In this document: piece after piece, positions 20,901 through 28,498 of the stretch
Layout: the number at the start of each line of letters is the position of its first letter
How positions within the stretch are numbered: the stretch's first letter is position 1
Assembly: GCF_008727715.1 (NCBI RefSeq)
Contig: NZ_CP044218.1
Location: forward strand, 4,419,501 to 4,483,500
DNA from: Mesorhizobium terrae
GTDB taxonomy: Bacteria; Pseudomonadota; Alphaproteobacteria; Rhizobiales; Rhizobiaceae
Direction of reading: 5' to 3'
DNA: 64,000 nt
The notes under the pieces: model-generated
Database searches by the model: none
Told to the model about the DNA's origin: nothing
The model's input: the letters and a program-made list of their open reading frames with translations, nothing else
Position numbers and translations under genes: made by a program

Positions 20901-23491
20901 TGCTGGCGGTGGCGCGCGTGGTGCTGCACACCCGCAACGGCATGATCTTCGACCAGATCGAACGGGCCGAGGCGGCGGCGATCCAGGCACGCGACGTGCT
21001 CAATCCGGGTCGGGCGGCACAAATCGCCGAGACACCCGCGCCCCGCAAGCCGGAAAAGGATGGCAGGGACATCGCCGCCGACGGCACCGATCTCAACTAC
21101 TGGAACGGCTATGGCGGCTTCGACGGCGACGGCCGTCACTATGTGGTGCGCCTGACCGGTCGTCGCTCGACGCCGCAGCCATGGATCAACGTCATCGCCA
21201 ACGAGGCGTTCGGCTTCCACACATCGGCTGAAGGCGCTGCCTTCACCTGGAGCCGCAACAGCCGCGACTATCAGTTGACGCCGTGGTCGAACGATCCGGT
21301 CGCCAACCGGCCGGGCGAGGGCATCTACATCCACGATCTCGACAGCGGCGAATCCTATTCGCCGACGGCGGCGCTGCTGCGCGACCCGGCCATGGTCTAC
21401 GAGACCTGGCACGGGCAGGGTTTTTCCACTTTCCGCACCAAGCGTGGCGCATTGTCGATGGATTTGACCCATGTCGTCGATCCGACGGACCCCGTGCGCG
21501 TCACGCGGCTGCGTATCCAGAACTCCGGCACAGAGCCGGCAAGGCTGCGCATCTACGCTTACGCCGAATGGGTGCTCGGCAGCCATCGCTCGAAGACGGC
21601 CGCGACCATCCTGTCGCAGCGCGACGAGGCAACCGGCGCGCTCCTGGCCCAGAACCCCTATGGGCTCGACTTCGGTGATCGCGTCGCCTTCCTGGCCAGC
21701 GATCGCGAACCGCAATCCTTCACCGCTGACCGACAGGAGTTCCTCGGCCGGCACGGCACCAGCGCGTCGCCGCAGTCCGTCACCGCGGGTGCTGCGCTCT
21801 CCGGCCGCATCGAGGCCGGCGACGATCCATGCGCGGCATTGGCGCGCGACGTCGACATTCCGGCGGGCGGCGACGTCACGCTGCTGTGGTTGATGGGCGA
21901 CGCCGGTTCCGCCGGCGAGGCGAGCGCATTGGTCAAGACGCATCGCGCCAAGGACTTTGACAAGCGGCTTGCCGACAACGAGGTCGCCTGGCGCGGCTTC
22001 CTCGACACGATCCAGGTAGAAACGCCCGACAAGGCACTGGATGCCATGGTCAATCACTGGCTGCCCTATCAGGCGCTGGCCTGCCGCATTCGTGCCCGCA
22101 CCGCCTTCTATCAGGCGAGCGGCGCCTTCGGCTTCCGCGACCAGCTGCAGGACACGCTGGCCCTGTTGGCGCATGACCCGTCGCTGGCACGTGAGCAAAT
22201 CCTGAACGCCGCCGGACGCCAGTTCCCGGAAGGCGACGTGCAGCATTGGTGGCTGCCGCGCACCGGCGCCGGCGTGCGCACCACGATCTCGGACGACGTC
22301 GTCTGGCTCGCGCATGCGGTGTCGCGCTACATCACCGTGACCGGCGACAAGTCGATCCTGAAGGAAGCGCTGCCGTTCATCGAGGGTAAGCCGCTGGCCG
22401 AGGGCGAGCACGACTCCTTCTTCGAGCCGCAAGTCTCCAAGACGATCGTGCCGCTCTACGAGCACTGCGCGCGGGCGTTGGACCTAGCGATCCAGCGCAC
22501 CGGTGCCGACGGGTTGCCGTTGATGCTGGGCGGCGACTGGAACGACGGCATGAACCGTGTCGGCGTTGGCGGCAAGGGCGAGAGCGTCTGGCTGGGCTGG
22601 TTCCTGCTGAAGACGCTGACCGACTTCTCTGCGGTCGCCAAGGCACAGGGCGATGCCAAGCACGCCAAGGCCTGGGAGGCGCATGCCGCCAACCTCAAGC
22701 GAGCGCTGGAGAACAAGGCCTGGGACGGCGAGTGGTATCGGCGCGGCAGCTTCGATGACGGCTCGCCGCTCGGTTCGCGCGGTTCCGACGAGTGCAAGAT
22801 CGACTCGATCGCGCAGTCGTGGAGTGTGTTGTCGGGCGAGGGCGATCCGGCGCGGTCCCATACGGCGATGGATCAGGCGATCAAGCATCTGGTCGACGAA
22901 GAGCTCAAGATCGTGAAGCTGTTCACGCCGCCCTTCTCCAAGACCACGAAGGATCCCGGCTACATCAAGAGCTATCCGCCGGGCGTGCGCGAGAATGGCG
23001 GCCAATATACCCACGCCTCGACGTGGTTCGTCATCGCCTTGGCCGAGATGGGGCGCACTGACGAGGCCTATCGCTGCTTCTCGATGCTGAACCCCGTCAA
23101 CCACGCCCTCGACGCGGACGCGGCCGAACACTACCGGGTCGAGCCCTATGTCGTCGCGGCCGACATCTATGCCGGCGAAGGCAAGGGCGGGCGCGGCGGC
23201 TGGACCTGGTACACCGGTTCCGCCGGATGGCTCTACCGTGCCGCTGTGGAAGGCATTCTGGGCATCGAGCGGCGCGGCAAGCGCGTCGAGATCAACCCGA
23301 AACTGCCGTCCGACTGGCCGGGTTATTCGGCCAGGCTCAAGATCGACGGCACCGAGCACGCGGTCCGCGTCGTGCGCGCCAAGGGCGCCAAGACGATCTC
23401 GCTGGAAGTGGATGGCGCCAAGGTCAAGGGCAACGCCTTCGACCTCAAGGACGGCAAGATTACCGAGGTCGTCGTCAAGATACCGGCCTGA
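14936..23491 (+). CDS. ndvB: Cyclic beta-1,2-glucan synthase
   Basis: A 2851-residue inner-membrane enzyme that builds, elongates, cyclises and trims cyclic beta-1,2-glucan from UDP-glucose, needed for osmotic adaptation and plant infection in rhizobia. Order: N-terminal cytosolic part; membrane segments near 410-475; a GT84 glycosyltransferase core with LDADTRT (Asp about 628 and 630) and HRWARGDWQ (about 775); more membrane segments near 815-985; a central helical domain; and C-terminal GH94-type phosphorylase repeats with FGFRDQLQDTLALL and GGDWNDGMNRVG (about 2530). Length matches the family (about 2800). ATG at 14936 is preferred over the adjoining TTG at 14933. ndvA follows. Confidence 0.96.
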   Translation: MNIQNSPAEIRTAAARFPAAAEEPIRSQYLSEDRLRALGESLARGDVSDLAGLEPFDFQKRNRDSAKKILEVYRLTNAAQARGETVTPAAQWLLDNNYLVEETIYQIKRDLPRRFYRQLPTLKLADGTAIPRALAVAWAYVAHSDSSISSQMFKAIVEGFQSIEPMKIGEIWALPSLLRFVLIENLRRLAVRVNRSRDMRLIANDVADKVLAAGDSADRQSILGKYQAHAGDTTFATQLLYRLRDGSQNAGRALEWLEAELEKSGTDAEEITIAEHQTLSSGNVTTGNIIRGLRLINDVDWTVWFEGVSRIDALLRERTNFSELDFASRDQYRTEIEELAKRSKQSEYVVAEKATDMAAAAGQAVDQATDAANGTDIGFFLVGSRRPELEKAIGYSPSLGRSFLRGFRKTGWLGIVLPVFLLTVLLLWLTGNALAALGLPIAGITLMLLLFAVPASEGALAFFNTVVLLFLKPTRLVGYEYKDGIPVEARTLVVVPSLIGSRDDVEENVRNIEVHHLANMSGELHFALLSDWPDSKAEISANDTEILDFAHSQIAMLNQRYPTEGAPRFYLLHRRRLYNPAQGAWMGWERKRGKLHELNLLLRGDSDTTFLPLETPLPENIVHVMTLDADTRTTRDAIAKLIGKMCHPMNKPHFDPVKRRVTAGYGIMQPRITPSLTTGDEASFFQRVFSANRGLDPYVFAVSDLYQDVFGDGSFTGKGLYHIDAFEAALKGRIEDNTVLSHDLLEGALARSALVTDVELVEDYPTRYWVDASRTHRWARGDWQLLSFIFDPRSGVPALSRWKMIDNLRRSLTPIFWVMAAIAGWTLLPFTQAAQWQALLILTLFMAPTFDIVNAIIPKSSDATPRGHFSALAHDIAFGTAMVALKIVLMAHQAWMMGDAIIRTLYRLFVSRKNLLEWRTASQAHKGSGNDIGSYYSMMYGAVIIGAIGLVIPVFDDSTGAFVAFAFALFWIGSPAFAWLVSRSAETEDRLHLLPQDVHALRVAARRTWHYFENFVTAEQNHLPPDNFQENPKPIVASRTSPTNIGVYLLSVVSARDFGWISLSEAIARIDATMQTIERMERSRGHLYNWYETTTLNPLRPTYISAVDSGNLAGHLVTVAATCAEWAEAPSVHLHGDVEGVLDTVAILNESLDDLPDDRRQLRPLRQRLADRLDGMRRAVRTIKAQPEMASARTVNLTVLAGEIRKLAAAIHAEANSTASDIIVDWAARLEATCEAHVQDAQADEKAAQALRVKLLELHERTRRYAFEMEFGFLLRQDRKLLSIGYRVEERQLDEACYDLLASECRLTSLFAIAKGDLPTEHWFRLGRPVVEIGFRGALMSWSGSMFEYLMPPLVMKEPQGSILNQTSKLIIKRQMQYGRSKNVPWGISEAAYNARDREMNYQYTNFGVPGLGLKRGLGQNTVIAPYATIMAAQFMPREAVANLKRLESIGALGRYGYYDAVDFTPQRVPEGTDHAVVQNYFAHHSGMSIAAIADAVFEGRLRDRFHSDPVIESAELLLQEKAPREIPADTVRTDVEEQAVADETEFQNPDTRVVLDPAWALRATNLMSNGRYSVMVTATGSGYSRWGDFSVTRWQPDPTEDRMGSYIFLRDADTGDWWSATVEPKRVPGEVAQAQFSDDKASFIKTVHSLRSEVECIVISEGNGEGRRVTLYNDGATDRHIEVTSFAELVLGTDASDNAHPAFSKMFVETEIAPNRNAIFAARRKRDAGEPDIAAAHFVTDPSGLARDGEAETDRRAFIGRGRTIADAAAFDPDAKLGGHAGFTLDPVAALRRRVRVPANKKISLTFWTVVGANRTELDEAIARLDHAESFARQAMLAWTRSQVQTRHLGLSLTDAANVQKLARYLIYPDPFLRLPSDAVASGLGKQSSLWPTSISGDFPIFAVRIGDVADLEIVAEALRFQEYMRARGMTADLVIVNEQASSYVQDLQQAIDALCENSRLRGNEFGPRQHIFAVRRDLMDETTYKTLLAVARVVLHTRNGMIFDQIERAEAAAIQARDVLNPGRAAQIAETPAPRKPEKDGRDIAADGTDLNYWNGYGGFDGDGRHYVVRLTGRRSTPQPWINVIANEAFGFHTSAEGAAFTWSRNSRDYQLTPWSNDPVANRPGEGIYIHDLDSGESYSPTAALLRDPAMVYETWHGQGFSTFRTKRGALSMDLTHVVDPTDPVRVTRLRIQNSGTEPARLRIYAYAEWVLGSHRSKTAATILSQRDEATGALLAQNPYGLDFGDRVAFLASDREPQSFTADRQEFLGRHGTSASPQSVTAGAALSGRIEAGDDPCAALARDVDIPAGGDVTLLWLMGDAGSAGEASALVKTHRAKDFDKRLADNEVAWRGFLDTIQVETPDKALDAMVNHWLPYQALACRIRARTAFYQASGAFGFRDQLQDTLALLAHDPSLAREQILNAAGRQFPEGDVQHWWLPRTGAGVRTTISDDVVWLAHAVSRYITVTGDKSILKEALPFIEGKPLAEGEHDSFFEPQVSKTIVPLYEHCARALDLAIQRTGADGLPLMLGGDWNDGMNRVGVGGKGESVWLGWFLLKTLTDFSAVAKAQGDAKHAKAWEAHAANLKRALENKAWDGEWYRRGSFDDGSPLGSRGSDECKIDSIAQSWSVLSGEGDPARSHTAMDQAIKHLVDEELKIVKLFTPPFSKTTKDPGYIKSYPPGVRENGGQYTHASTWFVIALAEMGRTDEAYRCFSMLNPVNHALDADAAEHYRVEPYVVAADIYAGEGKGGRGGWTWYTGSAGWLYRAAVEGILGIERRGKRVEINPKLPSDWPGYSARLKIDGTEHAVRVVRAKGAKTISLEVDGAKVKGNAFDLKDGKITEVVVKIPA

Positions 23492-23499
23492 TGCCGGAG

Positions 23500-23529
23500 G
23501 GCGGCCGCCGGAAGTCACCGGCGGCTGCC
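23500..23529 (+). terminator. GC-rich hairpin after ndvB
   Basis: GGCGGCCGCCGG (23500-23511) pairs over 12 positions with CCGGCGGCTGCC (23518-23529), one G-T wobble, loop AAGTCA. It begins 8 bases after the ndvB stop but lacks a good T-run, so it may be an attenuator or RNA-stabilising hairpin rather than an efficient terminator. Confidence 0.5.
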
Positions 23530-23767
23530 TTGAAATGCACAAAAATGTGGCAGCGGCGGGCTTCTGCCGCAATTTTGCCGCAGCATTGGGATTTCACCTT
23601 TTATCTCAAACCGTTACGCGATCACGGCAGATTTCTGCCCGTTGTCATGTTTTGTTCGACGGAACGGAACAGAAGGCACTGGTGGGCATTGTTTTGCCGC
23701 TCATCTGGAGATACGTGTTCACCGCAATAATGCGGCGCACAATGGATCGTTTCGCGGAGTAATCGAG

Positions 23768-25543
23768 TTGTCACTGCTGCAAATCTACTGGAGAGCGCTC
23801 GGCTATCTTACTGCCGACAAGAAGCGTCTCACCCTGATCTGCCTGGCAAACGTCATGCTTGCGATGGTCGCGGTTTACGAGCCGCTGCTGCTGGGTAAGG
23901 TCATCGGCGCCATCGCCGAGCGCACCAACCCGATCAGCGAACTTGTCATGTGGGCAGGTCTCGGCGCCTTCAACATCATTGCATTCGTGCTCGTCGCCCG
24001 CGGCGCCGACCGTTTCGCTCACAAGCGGCGTTCGGAAGTGCTGTGCGAATCCTTCGAGCGCGTCATCACCATGCCGCTTGCCTGGCACCAGCAGCGCGGC
24101 ACCTCGAACTCGCTGCAGACGCTGCTGCGCGCGGTGGAGTCGCTGTTCAGCCTCTGGCTCGAATTCATGCGCCAGCATCTGTCGACCGTCGTCGCACTGA
24201 TGTTCTTGGTGCCGACCGCGATGCGCCTCGACATGCGCATGTCCGCAGTCTTGCTCGTGCTCGGCGTGTTCTACTTCGCCGTCGGCCGGCTGGTCATGCG
24301 CAAGACCAAGGCGGGCCAGGCCAATGTGGAGCGCCACTATCACACAGTGTTCGGCCACGTGACCGACACCGTCAGCAACGTTGCCGTGCTGCAGAGCTAC
24401 AACCGTATCGGCCAGGAAACCGAAACGCTGAAGCGTTATGTGCGCGACCTGCTCAATGCCCAGAACCCGGTTCTCGACTGGTGGGCGCTGGCCAGCGCCA
24501 TGAACCGCCTGTCCTCGACCATCTCGATGATGGTGGTGCTCCTGATCGGTTCCTATCTGGTCATGCACAATCAACTGCGCATCGCCGATGTCGTTGCCTT
24601 CACCGGTTTCGCCACCTTGCTGATCTCGCGCCTCGACCAGGTTTCGGCCTTCGTGACGCAGATTTCGGAAGCACGCGCCAAGCTCGAGGATTTCTACAAG
24701 CTCGAGGAAGCGGCCGCCGAGACGGCCGAGCCGGAAGGCCTGCGCGATCTTGGCAAGGTCACCGGCCATATCCGCTTCGAGAATGTCGGCTTCTCCTTCG
24801 CCAACTCCACCCAGGGCGTCGAGGATGTCTCCTTCGAAGTCGCCGCCGGCCAGACGGTCGCCATCGTCGGCCCGACGGGCGCCGGCAAGACGACGCTCAT
24901 CAACCTCCTGCAGCGCGTCTACACGCCGGACCAGGGCCGCATCCTCATCGACGGTATCGACACGCGCAGCGTGACCCGCAAGTCGCTGCGCCATTCGATC
25001 GCCACCGTCTTCCAGGATGCCGGCCTGCTCAACCGCTCGATCGAGGACAACATCCGCGTCGGCCGCGCCGACGCCACCAATGAGGAAGTGCACGCAGCCG
25101 CCAACGCCGCGGTCGCGCAGGACTTCATCCTGTCGAAGAGCAACGGCTACGACACGCTTGTCGGCGAGCGCGGCGGCCAGCTTTCGGGCGGCGAGCGTCA
25201 GCGTATCGCCATCGCCCGCGCCGTGCTGAAGGACGCGCCGATCCTGGTTCTCGACGAGGCGACCAGCGCGCTCGACGTCGAGACGGAAGGCCGTGTCAAG
25301 GAAGCCATCGACGATCTGCGGCGCGACCGCACCACCTTCGTCATCGCTCACCGCCTGACCACCGTCCGCGACGCCGATCTGGTCGTCTTCATGGACAAGG
25401 GCCAGGTCGTCGAGATGGGCGGTTTCCAGGAATTGTCGCTGCGCAATGGCCGTTTTGCCTCGCTGCTGCGTGCCGGCGGCCTGCTCAACGACGACGAGGT
25501 TCGCCGCCTCAGCGTCGTGTCGGTGACCGGCGAAGCCGCTTAA
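23768..25543 (+). CDS. ndvA: Cyclic beta-1,2-glucan exporter, ABC permease/ATPase
   Basis: A 591-residue fused ABC exporter that moves cyclic beta-1,2-glucan to the periplasm. The N-terminal half (about 20-300) carries six membrane helices. The ATPase half has Walker A VGPTGAGKTT (about 368-377), the signature LSGGERQRIAIARA and Walker B LVLDEATSALD. The start is TTG at 23768 (SLLQIYWRALGYL), with GGAG 8 bases upstream; it matches the N-terminus I remember for mesorhizobial NdvA. A strong terminator follows. Adjacent to ndvB, as in other rhizobia, 276 bases downstream. Confidence 0.95.
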   Translation: MSLLQIYWRALGYLTADKKRLTLICLANVMLAMVAVYEPLLLGKVIGAIAERTNPISELVMWAGLGAFNIIAFVLVARGADRFAHKRRSEVLCESFERVITMPLAWHQQRGTSNSLQTLLRAVESLFSLWLEFMRQHLSTVVALMFLVPTAMRLDMRMSAVLLVLGVFYFAVGRLVMRKTKAGQANVERHYHTVFGHVTDTVSNVAVLQSYNRIGQETETLKRYVRDLLNAQNPVLDWWALASAMNRLSSTISMMVVLLIGSYLVMHNQLRIADVVAFTGFATLLISRLDQVSAFVTQISEARAKLEDFYKLEEAAAETAEPEGLRDLGKVTGHIRFENVGFSFANSTQGVEDVSFEVAAGQTVAIVGPTGAGKTTLINLLQRVYTPDQGRILIDGIDTRSVTRKSLRHSIATVFQDAGLLNRSIEDNIRVGRADATNEEVHAAANAAVAQDFILSKSNGYDTLVGERGGQLSGGERQRIAIARAVLKDAPILVLDEATSALDVETEGRVKEAIDDLRRDRTTFVIAHRLTTVRDADLVVFMDKGQVVEMGGFQELSLRNGRFASLLRAGGLLNDDEVRRLSVVSVTGEAA

Positions 25544-25589
25544 TCATCGAACCGGCTGGCCTCTGGTCGCCAGTTTCGCGAAAATCATG

Positions 25590-25626
25590 ACACCGCGTAC
25601 CTTCAAGGTGCGCGGTGTTGTCTTTT
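25590..25626 (+). terminator. Rho-independent terminator after ndvA
   Basis: ACACCGCG (25590-25597) pairs with CGCGGTGT (25611-25618) and the inner ACCTT with AAGGT, one T-G wobble, followed by the T-rich TTGTCTTTT. Confidence 0.85.
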
Positions 25627-25671
25627 CAGAACGGCTTCAATCCCGATCCGAAAAGCTCTAAAGAACATCGC

Positions 25672-26427
25672 ATGAGCGAAACGAGTGCACGTTCTTCGAG
25701 CTGGGCGGACCTGGCCAACCCGACGCGTTTCATGACGCTGGCAGACAGGCTGGTGCCGTGGCTGGTCGGCATTGCGGCCGTCGTGCTGGCCGTCGGCCTC
25801 TATATGAGCTTCACCGCGCCGGAGGATTTCCAGCAGGGCATCACCGTGCGCATCATGTATATCCACGTGCCTTTCGCCTGGCTCTCGATGATGTGCTACT
25901 CGGTGATGGCCATTTCGGCGCTCGGCACGCTGGTGTGGCGACATCCCTTGGCCGATGTCGCGCTGAAGGCGGCGGCACCCATCGGCGCGGTGTTCACGGC
26001 GCTCGCGCTCATCACCGGCTCCATCTGGGGCAAGCCGATGTGGGGCACCTGGTGGGTGTGGGACGCCCGGCTCACCTCCGTGTTCGTGCTGTTCTTGATG
26101 TATCTCGGCATCATCGCGCTGACCCGCGCGCTGGACGATGTCACCCGCGCCGCCTGGGCGGCGGCCGTCATCACGCTGGTCGGCTTCATCAACATCCCGA
26201 TCATCAAGTTTTCGGTCGACTGGTGGAACACGCTGCACCAGCCGGCATCCGTGTTCCGGCTTGACGGTCCGACCATTGATCCCAGCCTGTTGTGGCCCTT
26301 GCTGGTGATGGCGGTGGGCTTCACCGTCCTGTTCTTCGCGCTGCACATGATGGCGATGCGCACCGAAATCCGCCGCCGCCGCGTCATCGCCATGCGCCGC
26401 ATGGCGGCACGGCGCGCCGATAGCTGA
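25672..26427 (+). CDS. ccmC: Cytochrome c biogenesis heme-handling protein CcmC
   Basis: A 251-residue inner-membrane protein that presents heme to the chaperone CcmE in cytochrome c maturation. Six hydrophobic segments are evident, and the periplasmic tryptophan-rich heme motif is present as WGTWWVWDARLTS, flanked by conserved His residues (YIHVPFAW and WWNTLHQP). The chosen ATG, MSETSARSS, gives the family length; an in-frame Met 19 codons upstream overlaps the ndvA terminator. Unusually, no ccmA, ccmB, ccmD or ccmE adjoins it here. Confidence 0.93.
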   Translation: MSETSARSSSWADLANPTRFMTLADRLVPWLVGIAAVVLAVGLYMSFTAPEDFQQGITVRIMYIHVPFAWLSMMCYSVMAISALGTLVWRHPLADVALKAAAPIGAVFTALALITGSIWGKPMWGTWWVWDARLTSVFVLFLMYLGIIALTRALDDVTRAAWAAAVITLVGFINIPIIKFSVDWWNTLHQPASVFRLDGPTIDPSLLWPLLVMAVGFTVLFFALHMMAMRTEIRRRRVIAMRRMAARRADS

Positions 26428-26483
26428 TCGGATCGCTGCCCGCGCATCGACAGCGGCGGGGCGTTGCGCTATGCGAAATGCTG

Positions 26484-26586
26484 CTGCATCGGCCAGAAAA
26501 TCGGAATCGATTTTCGACAGGCACGATGCAGCAGATAAAAAGTGTCAGAGCGTCCTTTGCGCGTCCAATTGGACGCGCGGCGCTCT
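26484..26586. repeat. 103-bp intergenic repeat, copy 1
   Basis: Matches the reverse complement of 46895-46997 with about 6 differences in 103 bases. It contains a perfect 20-bp palindrome GCGCGTCCAATTGGACGCGC near its right end (26560-26579) and a second dyad around GAAAATCGGAATCGATTTTC (26495-26514), and ends are CTGCATCGGCC and GCGGCGCTCT. It lies between ccmC and the lyxose isomerase gene. Confidence 0.9.
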
Positions 26587-26618
26587 AACGCCACCGCCGC
26601 TCTTACGGGACCGCTTTC

Positions 26619-27305
26619 ATGAAACGCTCGAACGTCAACGCCATCATCCGCGAGGCCGACGCCTTCATCCGCTCCTTCGGCTACATCATGCCTCCGTTCG
26701 CTTACTGGACGCCGGAGGAGATGAAGGCGCGGCGCGGCAGCTCGGCCGGCATTTTCGAGTCCCGCCTCGGCTGGGACATCACCGATTACGGCCAGGGCAA
26801 ATTCGACGAGCTTGGCCTCTTCCTGTTCACCGTGCGCAACGGCCGCTTCGAGGACATGAAGAAGGGCGCCGGCATGCTTTATGCCGAGAAGATCATGATC
26901 TCGCGCAAGGACCAGCTCTCGCCCATGCACCGCCACGTCATCAAGGCGGAAGACATCATCAACCGCGGCGGCGGCAAGCTGGTGCTGGAACTGTTCATGC
27001 CCGACGCCGAGGGCGGCATCGACCCCAAGGCCGAGGTCTCGGTACCGGTTGACGGCACCATCCGCAAGCTGCCGGCCGGCGGCCTGCTCAAGCTCGATCC
27101 GGGCGAGAGCGTCACGCTTCTGCCCGGCGTGTGGCACGCCTTCTGGGCCGAGGGCAAGGACGTGCTGATCGGCGAGGTCTCCACCGTCAACGACGACCTC
27201 ACCGACAACATCTTCCGCGAGCCGATCGGCCGCTTCTCCGACATCGAGGAAGATGTGGCGCCGCTGCACTTGCTGGTGGCGGATTACGAGCGCTGGCTGG
27301 GCTGA
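26619..27305 (+). CDS. D-lyxose isomerase-like cupin sugar isomerase
   Basis: A 228-residue cupin protein resembling bacterial D-lyxose ketol-isomerase, which interconverts D-lyxose and D-xylulose (and D-mannose and D-fructose) with a Mn-type metal. It opens MKRSNVNAIIREADAFI and has PPFAYWTPEEM; the metal ligands are visible as His104, His106 and Glu111 in SPMHRHVIKAEDI and a further His in PGVWHAFWAE (about 173), in the same spacing as the E. coli O157 enzyme. No sugar transporter or kinase adjoins it, so the physiological substrate is open. GGGA precedes the ATG. Confidence 0.83.
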   Translation: MKRSNVNAIIREADAFIRSFGYIMPPFAYWTPEEMKARRGSSAGIFESRLGWDITDYGQGKFDELGLFLFTVRNGRFEDMKKGAGMLYAEKIMISRKDQLSPMHRHVIKAEDIINRGGGKLVLELFMPDAEGGIDPKAEVSVPVDGTIRKLPAGGLLKLDPGESVTLLPGVWHAFWAEGKDVLIGEVSTVNDDLTDNIFREPIGRFSDIEEDVAPLHLLVADYERWLG

Positions 27306-27343
27306 GCCTCTCCGGCTTTCAGGCTGTTGCCTTGGTGTCGGTG

Positions 27344-27370
27344 GAATCGTTCGGCTGGATCGAACGATTC
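27344..27370. promoter_or_regulatory. Inverted repeat, candidate LysR-type site or terminator
   Basis: GAATCGTTCG (27344-27353) and CGAACGATTC (27361-27370) are perfect 10-base arms around a 7-base centre. The TTCG-N7-CGAA core fits the T-N11-A shape of LysR sites; there is no T-run, so a terminator role for the upstream gene is less likely. Confidence 0.45.
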
Positions 27371-27413
27371 GACACGAACAATGCGTTGGATCGGCGATAG
27401 ATAGAATGGCATT

Positions 27414-27433
27414 CCAATTCCGATTGGAATTGG
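27414..27433. promoter_or_regulatory. Inverted repeat just upstream of the YeiH-type gene
   Basis: CCAATTCC (27414-27421), 4-base centre GATT, GGAATTGG (27426-27433): a perfect dyad ending about 9 bases before the GTG start and overlapping its GGAG ribosome site, so a bound protein or an RNA hairpin would block translation or transcription. Confidence 0.45.
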
Positions 27434-27442
27434 AGAATAGCC

Positions 27443-28489
27443 GTGTCTGTCGCCTCGTCCCTCGACCGCCCCCTCGTTTCGCCCGCAGCGGCCAGGGAGC
27501 CGGCGCGCGCCGACAAGGCAACGGTCTGGGCCGGCATCGTGCTGGCTGTCATCGTGGCCGCCTCCGCATTCTCGATCCGGCAGTTGCCGGGGCTCGGCAT
27601 TTTCAGCCCGATGATCCTGGCGGTCATCGTCGGCATCGTTTTCTCCAACCTGGTCGGCCTGCCGGCCAATACGCGCCCCGGCATTGCGTTTTGCCAACGC
27701 ACCTTGCTTCGGCAGGCAATCGTGCTGCTCGGCTTCCAGTTGACGCTGACGCAACTCACCGCGATCGGCGTCACCGGCGTCGGCATCGTCGCCTTGTCGC
27801 TGGTCGCCACCTTCTGCTTCACGCTTGGCCTTGGTCGCATGCTGGGCGTCGACCGCAAGCTCGCCGAACTGATCGCCGCCGGCACCTCGATCTGCGGCGC
27901 CTCGGCCATCGTTGCCACCAATGCGGTGACCAGCGCCAGCGACGAGGACGTCGCCTATGCGGTTGCCTGCGTCACCCTGTTCGGCACGGTCGCCATGCTG
28001 GGCTACCCGTTGCTGGCAGGGCCGGCCGGCCTCGACCCGCATGGTTTCGGCCTGTGGGCGGGCGCTTCCATTCATGAAATCGCGCAGGTCATCGGCGCCG
28101 GCTTCCAGGTCGGTCCGCAAGCCGGCGAGATCAGCACCATCGCCAAGCTGGCGCGGGTGGCGATGCTGGCCCCTGTGGTCATCACGCTCGGCCTGCTGGC
28201 GGCGCGGAGCAGGACCGGCGAAAAGACGGCGAAGCCGCCAATGCCGTGGTTCGTGGTCGCCTTCGTCGCCGTCGTGGTGCTGAACAGTGCCGTCGAAGTG
28301 CCGGCCGAAGTGAAGTCGCTGATCGTCTTCGCCACCACCTTCATGCTCTCGGTCGGCCTTGCCGCCATGGGCTTGCAGACGCATATCGGCAAGATCCGCT
28401 CGCGCGGCCTGCGCCCCTTGCTGCTTGCGCTTTCGGCGTTTGTCTTTATCGCTTGCTTCAGCCTGCTTTTGGTCAAGTTCGCAGGTTGA
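27443..28489 (+). CDS. YeiH/UPF0324-family putative sulfur-compound exporter
   Basis: A 348-residue membrane protein of the YeiH family (conserved hypothetical 698). About ten hydrophobic segments run from residue 27 onward; diagnostic stretches are [32 protein letters not shown] and the [13 protein letters not shown] helix. Relatives are proposed to move sulfite or taurine-derived sulfonate products, but this is not proven. GTG start at 27443 with GGAG upstream. A LysR regulator follows after 9 bases, the pairing seen with yeiE in enterobacteria. Confidence 0.85.
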   Translation: MSVASSLDRPLVSPAAAREPARADKATVWAGIVLAVIVAASAFSIRQLPGLGIFSPMILAVIVGIVFSNLVGLPANTRPGIAFCQRTLLRQAIVLLGFQLTLTQLTAIGVTGVGIVALSLVATFCFTLGLGRMLGVDRKLAELIAAGTSICGASAIVATNAVTSASDEDVAYAVACVTLFGTVAMLGYPLLAGPAGLDPHGFGLWAGASIHEIAQVIGAGFQVGPQAGEISTIAKLARVAMLAPVVITLGLLAARSRTGEKTAKPPMPWFVVAFVAVVVLNSAVEVPAEVKSLIVFATTFMLSVGLAAMGLQTHIGKIRSRGLRPLLLALSAFVFIACFSLLLVKFAG

Positions 28490-28498
28490 GGAACCTGA

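Noticed and set aside
19169..22465. Second long minus-strand open frame (about 1100 codons)
   Set aside because: Also opposite ndvB, same composition artefact, no ribosome site or recognisable domain.
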